Shown here piece by piece: positions 60,710-64,000 of a stretch of DNA of 64,000 nt. The notes beneath the pieces were generated by a model. It worked only from the letters and a program-made list of their open reading frames with translations. It was not told where the DNA came from and did no database searches. Positions within the stretch are counted from its first letter, which is position 1; the number at the start of each line of letters is the position of its first letter. Position numbers and translations under genes: made by a program. Source of the DNA: Corella eumyota (lineage: Eukaryota > Chordata > Ascidiacea > Phlebobranchia > Corellidae); contig OY720102.1 in the NCBI GenBank assembly GCA_963082875.1, forward strand, positions 14,792,990 to 14,856,989. The letters run 5' to 3'.

Positions 60710-63235
60710 ATGAGTTTGAAAATATTTATGTTTTTGTGCTTCTGGTTATGCTTAGCTGCATCCCAAAACAACCAAGTTTGTTTTAATGCAAGCCCCGATA
60801 GTCCCGCTTTCAGGGAGCTAAGATCAACCCAAGGGAGACCAGGCAAGCTTGGCCCAGCTGGGGAGAAAGGTGAAAAAGGTTCAAGGGGTGAAATTGGGTC
60901 AGTTGGGGCTACTGGAGAGTGTTCGTGTCATGATGAAATTGTTGCAGTAATAAAACGAGTTTTTCCTGATAAAGCAGGTATTTTGGTTACTTTATATTTT
61001 TTAAATAATATCATCTTACTGGTAGAACCTCAAAACTAAAATAAAAACAATTTTAAGAAAATTAAATAACTTTTTAAACCTTGCAAGTCTATTTTGTATG
61101 GTTTATTAACATTGTTACTTATATAAACAAGTATACTTAATACAGTGGCATTTTTAAAGTGCTAAAACTGATCTGTAAAATTAATTTTATCATAGATATT
61201 TAGTTATTATTTTAACGAACGATGTTAAGTTATTATGTCAGTTTTATTTAAATAAATTTTTAATTTAAATAACTTTAAATGTTTTATGAAATCTGTGTCA
61301 AAAAAAATACAGCTTTTAAAATTTGTAAATTTATATTTGTTGTCAAATTTTGTGTTACGAGGTTCTAACAGTAAGCAGACAATATAACAATTTATAAACA
61401 TTTTGTAATATTTAATTTTACAATTTAAATATTTAAGAGTTAAGCTAAATCATGCCAACTTATAAGATTAATTCTAAATAAACATAAATATTTATAGTTA
61501 GTGCATGTGGACTTGGGTTAAAAGATGGAAGAATACCGGATAGTGACATCACAGCTAGTTCTTATTATAACAGCAACACATTACCACATACAGCAAGGTT
61601 GGATGCTCATACCATGGGTTGGTTACCTAAACAAAGTGAGTTGTTGGAATTATTTTCTATCTTATAATAAAGTTTCACAACTTTTGTAATTAGTGGAAAA
61701 TAAACATTAACATTGTTTTAATTAATAGACAGGGTTGGGGAATGGATCCAAATTGACCTCAAGACACCAACTCAAGTGACAGGAGTTGTGACACAAGGAA
61801 ATTACTATAGTTCTTATTGGGTCACCAGCTTTAAGATATCTTATGGGTCCAGTACATCAGATATGCAGTTCATCCAAAATAATGGAAATGATCTGGTAAG
61901 CTTAAATTTAAAACGAAAATTTATTTTGTTTAACTTATTAAAGTTTAGAAACAGTTTTTAATTAATTGGTGTTAATTAATTTAAAAAAACTTATTTTATT
62001 AAAAATGTTTCAATTAAAATCACCAAAACTTGTTTTTAAAAGTTGTGTGATGTTTACAAGCTAGATAATAATAACCAAGCAAACCATTGTTTAAACAATC
62101 CCCATTCTAATTGTTTTGTGACGTCATAGCTTGTTACAAAACTTAATTATGCGTCGTGTAACAATAAAGGGTCTGCGACAGTTTTAAATTTTTTATTAAT
62201 CTAAAAGTAAAAGTTTTGTAATTTTAAAAATTAACATTGTAAAAATCCCGCGAACCGGTATAAAAACGTTTTTTATTAAAACATGTCCAATATAGCAATA
62301 TTGATGTTTTTTTAAATTCTACAGGTTCTAAGACTAAACTGGATTACAATTTTTTACCGATTTTGTATTTCAGTTTTATTATTTTCCAGTGCTGACTATC
62401 ACTTACATTTTCAGCCCCAAATGGGGTTTACTACTTGTTGAAAGAAATTTTTATGTTTTTCCAAGTAGTAAATAAGTTGTGAGTTTATAATTTAACGCAA
62501 GTTATAATCTACTGTTTTCTTAAGACCGAACGTAGCTACTTTGGTCCCAGCGTTCGAAGTAGCTTGGAAAGTAGTTTATAGTACGTAACTTACTTAAAAC
62601 AGCTTTCTTTTTAGCCTTAGTGTTAATTAAAAACAGTTTTTTAAAGTGCAGGCTACATTTGATTTTGTGGTTGTGATTTTTGTCCATAAAACTGTTTTTT
62701 ACAAGACATGGAACGTATTTATATCACGTTGCTATGGACGCTGTTCTAGCTCCCTAAAAACAGTGTCAACACGAATGCTTAAATTATGCACAACCTAAAT
62801 ATAAAATCGATAACTTAAATTTAAGCATCGTCGTAACATTTTTTTATTTAAAATAGCAAAAATCCGTAACTTTTGGGCAGGAAATAAGCCATTTAGATTG
62901 TAATCAGGGGCTGGCAAACACGTCACAATGCCCCTTATAAACATTTTAATTTTGCATGTTGCAGTCCCTTTAAGTTAAATGTGAAGCGATGAACAACGCG
63001 CGATTAAAAAAGTTATAAAATTTAAATAATTAATATCTTAAACCTGAATATTATTATGTTAAATATTATATTAAATCTTTTTAAGGTCTTTGTTGGTAAT
63101 GAAGATTATAATGGTCACAAGTTGAACAACTTTCCTCAACCTATAAGTGCTCGCTATGTTCAATTGTATCCACAAACCTGGTATAGTGGTTCCGTTCATG
63201 GTCCCGTTCTTCACATGGAGCTTTTATCTTGCTAG
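60710..63235 (+). CDS. A4: secreted collagen-discoidin protein, short stalk, 240 aa, 4 exons
   Basis: Exons 60710-60977, 61498-61635, 61729-61895 and 63086-63235. This is the most compact copy: only 9 Gly-X-Y triplets, and intron 1 is 520 bp because the minisatellite and its flanks are absent. There is little room for another first exon, which supports joining the collagen exon directly to the discoidin exons in all copies. The linker matches A1 (one Cys, N-A-S). The neck differs (CHDEIVAVIKRVFPDKA). Loops read YYNSNTLPHT, GNYYSSYW and WYSGSVHGPVLH, the last four codons longer than in A1, in frame. ARYVRLYP of the other copies is ARYVQLYP here. AATAAA at 63438-63443. The BEL/Pao fossil upstream is longest at this copy. 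Confidence 0.85.
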
Positions 63236-63644
63236 TAATCACATATATCTTTCGGTTAATTATTTTAATTCCTAGTTGTTAATTAAAATTCTTTAGTTAT
63301 GTAATATATTAAAACTTTTAAAGTAATTAATTTTATAATTTGAACAAATAATCCGTGTTATTATATTTAAATCTTACAAAATTCTGTAAATATACTAAAA
63401 TGTTAAGGCTGTAATAGTTGCGTTTATTAAATGTGTGAATAAACATAATGTAACAAAGTCTATAGTAGTAATATTTAAATTTCCTATTTTCAAGTGAACA
63501 GTTACTGCGATGTCAAACCGTAGGTCTAATATTTGGTAAAGACTGTAATCAAAGATAGTTAAAGTAAAGCAATGTGTAATAAATGTAAATTAGTTATTTC
63601 AAGTGGCTGTCCAGGCAACAAAAGAAGTTATAATACTAAAAATT

Positions 63645-63935
63645 TGCAGCCATTTTCATTGACGAAATGTTTTAAATGATGAAGGTTTTAAAGATCTTAT
63701 AAAAGCTCTAGAGCCCAGGTTTAAAATACCATCCCGCACAATACTACCTGCTCCTAAAACAGAGGTGTGGGAAAGATTAGAAGACGAGGTTGAACAAAAA
63801 GTTAGTGCTGTTACGATTACTACTGATTTGCGGACCAGCAAGCAAACAATTAGCTACATCGGTGTAACTGGGTCAAACAAAGAAGGTATTGGCCCTATTA
63901 GTGTCACAATTGTAACTTATTTTGGATAAATCCGC
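63645..63935 (+). mobile_element. hAT transposase remnant
   Basis: Longest of the three copies: FKIPSRTILPAPKTEVWERL, then VSAVTITTDLRTSKQTISYI, continuing GVTGSNKEGIGPISVTIVTY. Broken. Follows A4 at the same distance as after A1 and A3. Confidence 0.6.
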
Positions 63936-64000
63936 ATAAGCTAACTTTTAATTTTATAAACAAACAGTTTTTGATGTTGATTTAAAATGGAATTGTTATT

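Overview
The window looks like ascidian (tunicate) nuclear DNA, most likely from Ciona or a close relative. The base composition is AT-rich. Genes have many short exons with good GT/AG junctions, and introns carry a tRNA-derived SINE. The proteins are animal-type: a collagen/discoidin protein, a spinster-like transporter and a zDHHC acyltransferase. The genus is an inference from overall character; no species marker was seen.

The window is a tandem segmental array. Two units recur, both on the + strand. Unit A is a four-exon gene for a small secreted protein: signal peptide, collagen triple-helix stalk, short neck and F5/8 type C (discoidin) domain. Its four copies are A1 4300-9891, A2 21646-25887, A3 47058-51315 and A4 60710-63235, and all four read open from ATG to stop when spliced. 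Unit B is a ten-exon spinster-like major facilitator transporter. Its copies are B1 13295-18181, B2 29835-34750, B3 37330-41461 and B4 55140-56819, and every one is damaged. The order is A1-B1-A2-B2-B3-A3-(zDHHC fragment)-B4-A4.

The most interesting signal is in the A family. Framework residues, splice sites and long introns are almost identical between copies, yet amino-acid changes cluster in the short loops expected on the ligand-binding face of a discoidin fold. The collagen stalk also comes in multiples of nine Gly-X-Y triplets (36, 18, 18 and 9). Together this suggests a diversifying family of secreted recognition proteins, built like collectins or ficolins but with a discoidin head. 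Function is inference; I know of no named system that matches.

Between the genes lie repeats: a SINE with pol III boxes, minisatellites (one apparently grown from SINE sequence), hAT-type non-autonomous elements with 8-bp target duplications, hAT transposase remnants, and BEL/Pao retroelement fossils upstream of each A gene. Shared insertions show that much of this was in place before the segment was duplicated. Copy numbers of the 50-bp and 31-bp tandem repeats upstream of the A genes differ between copies.
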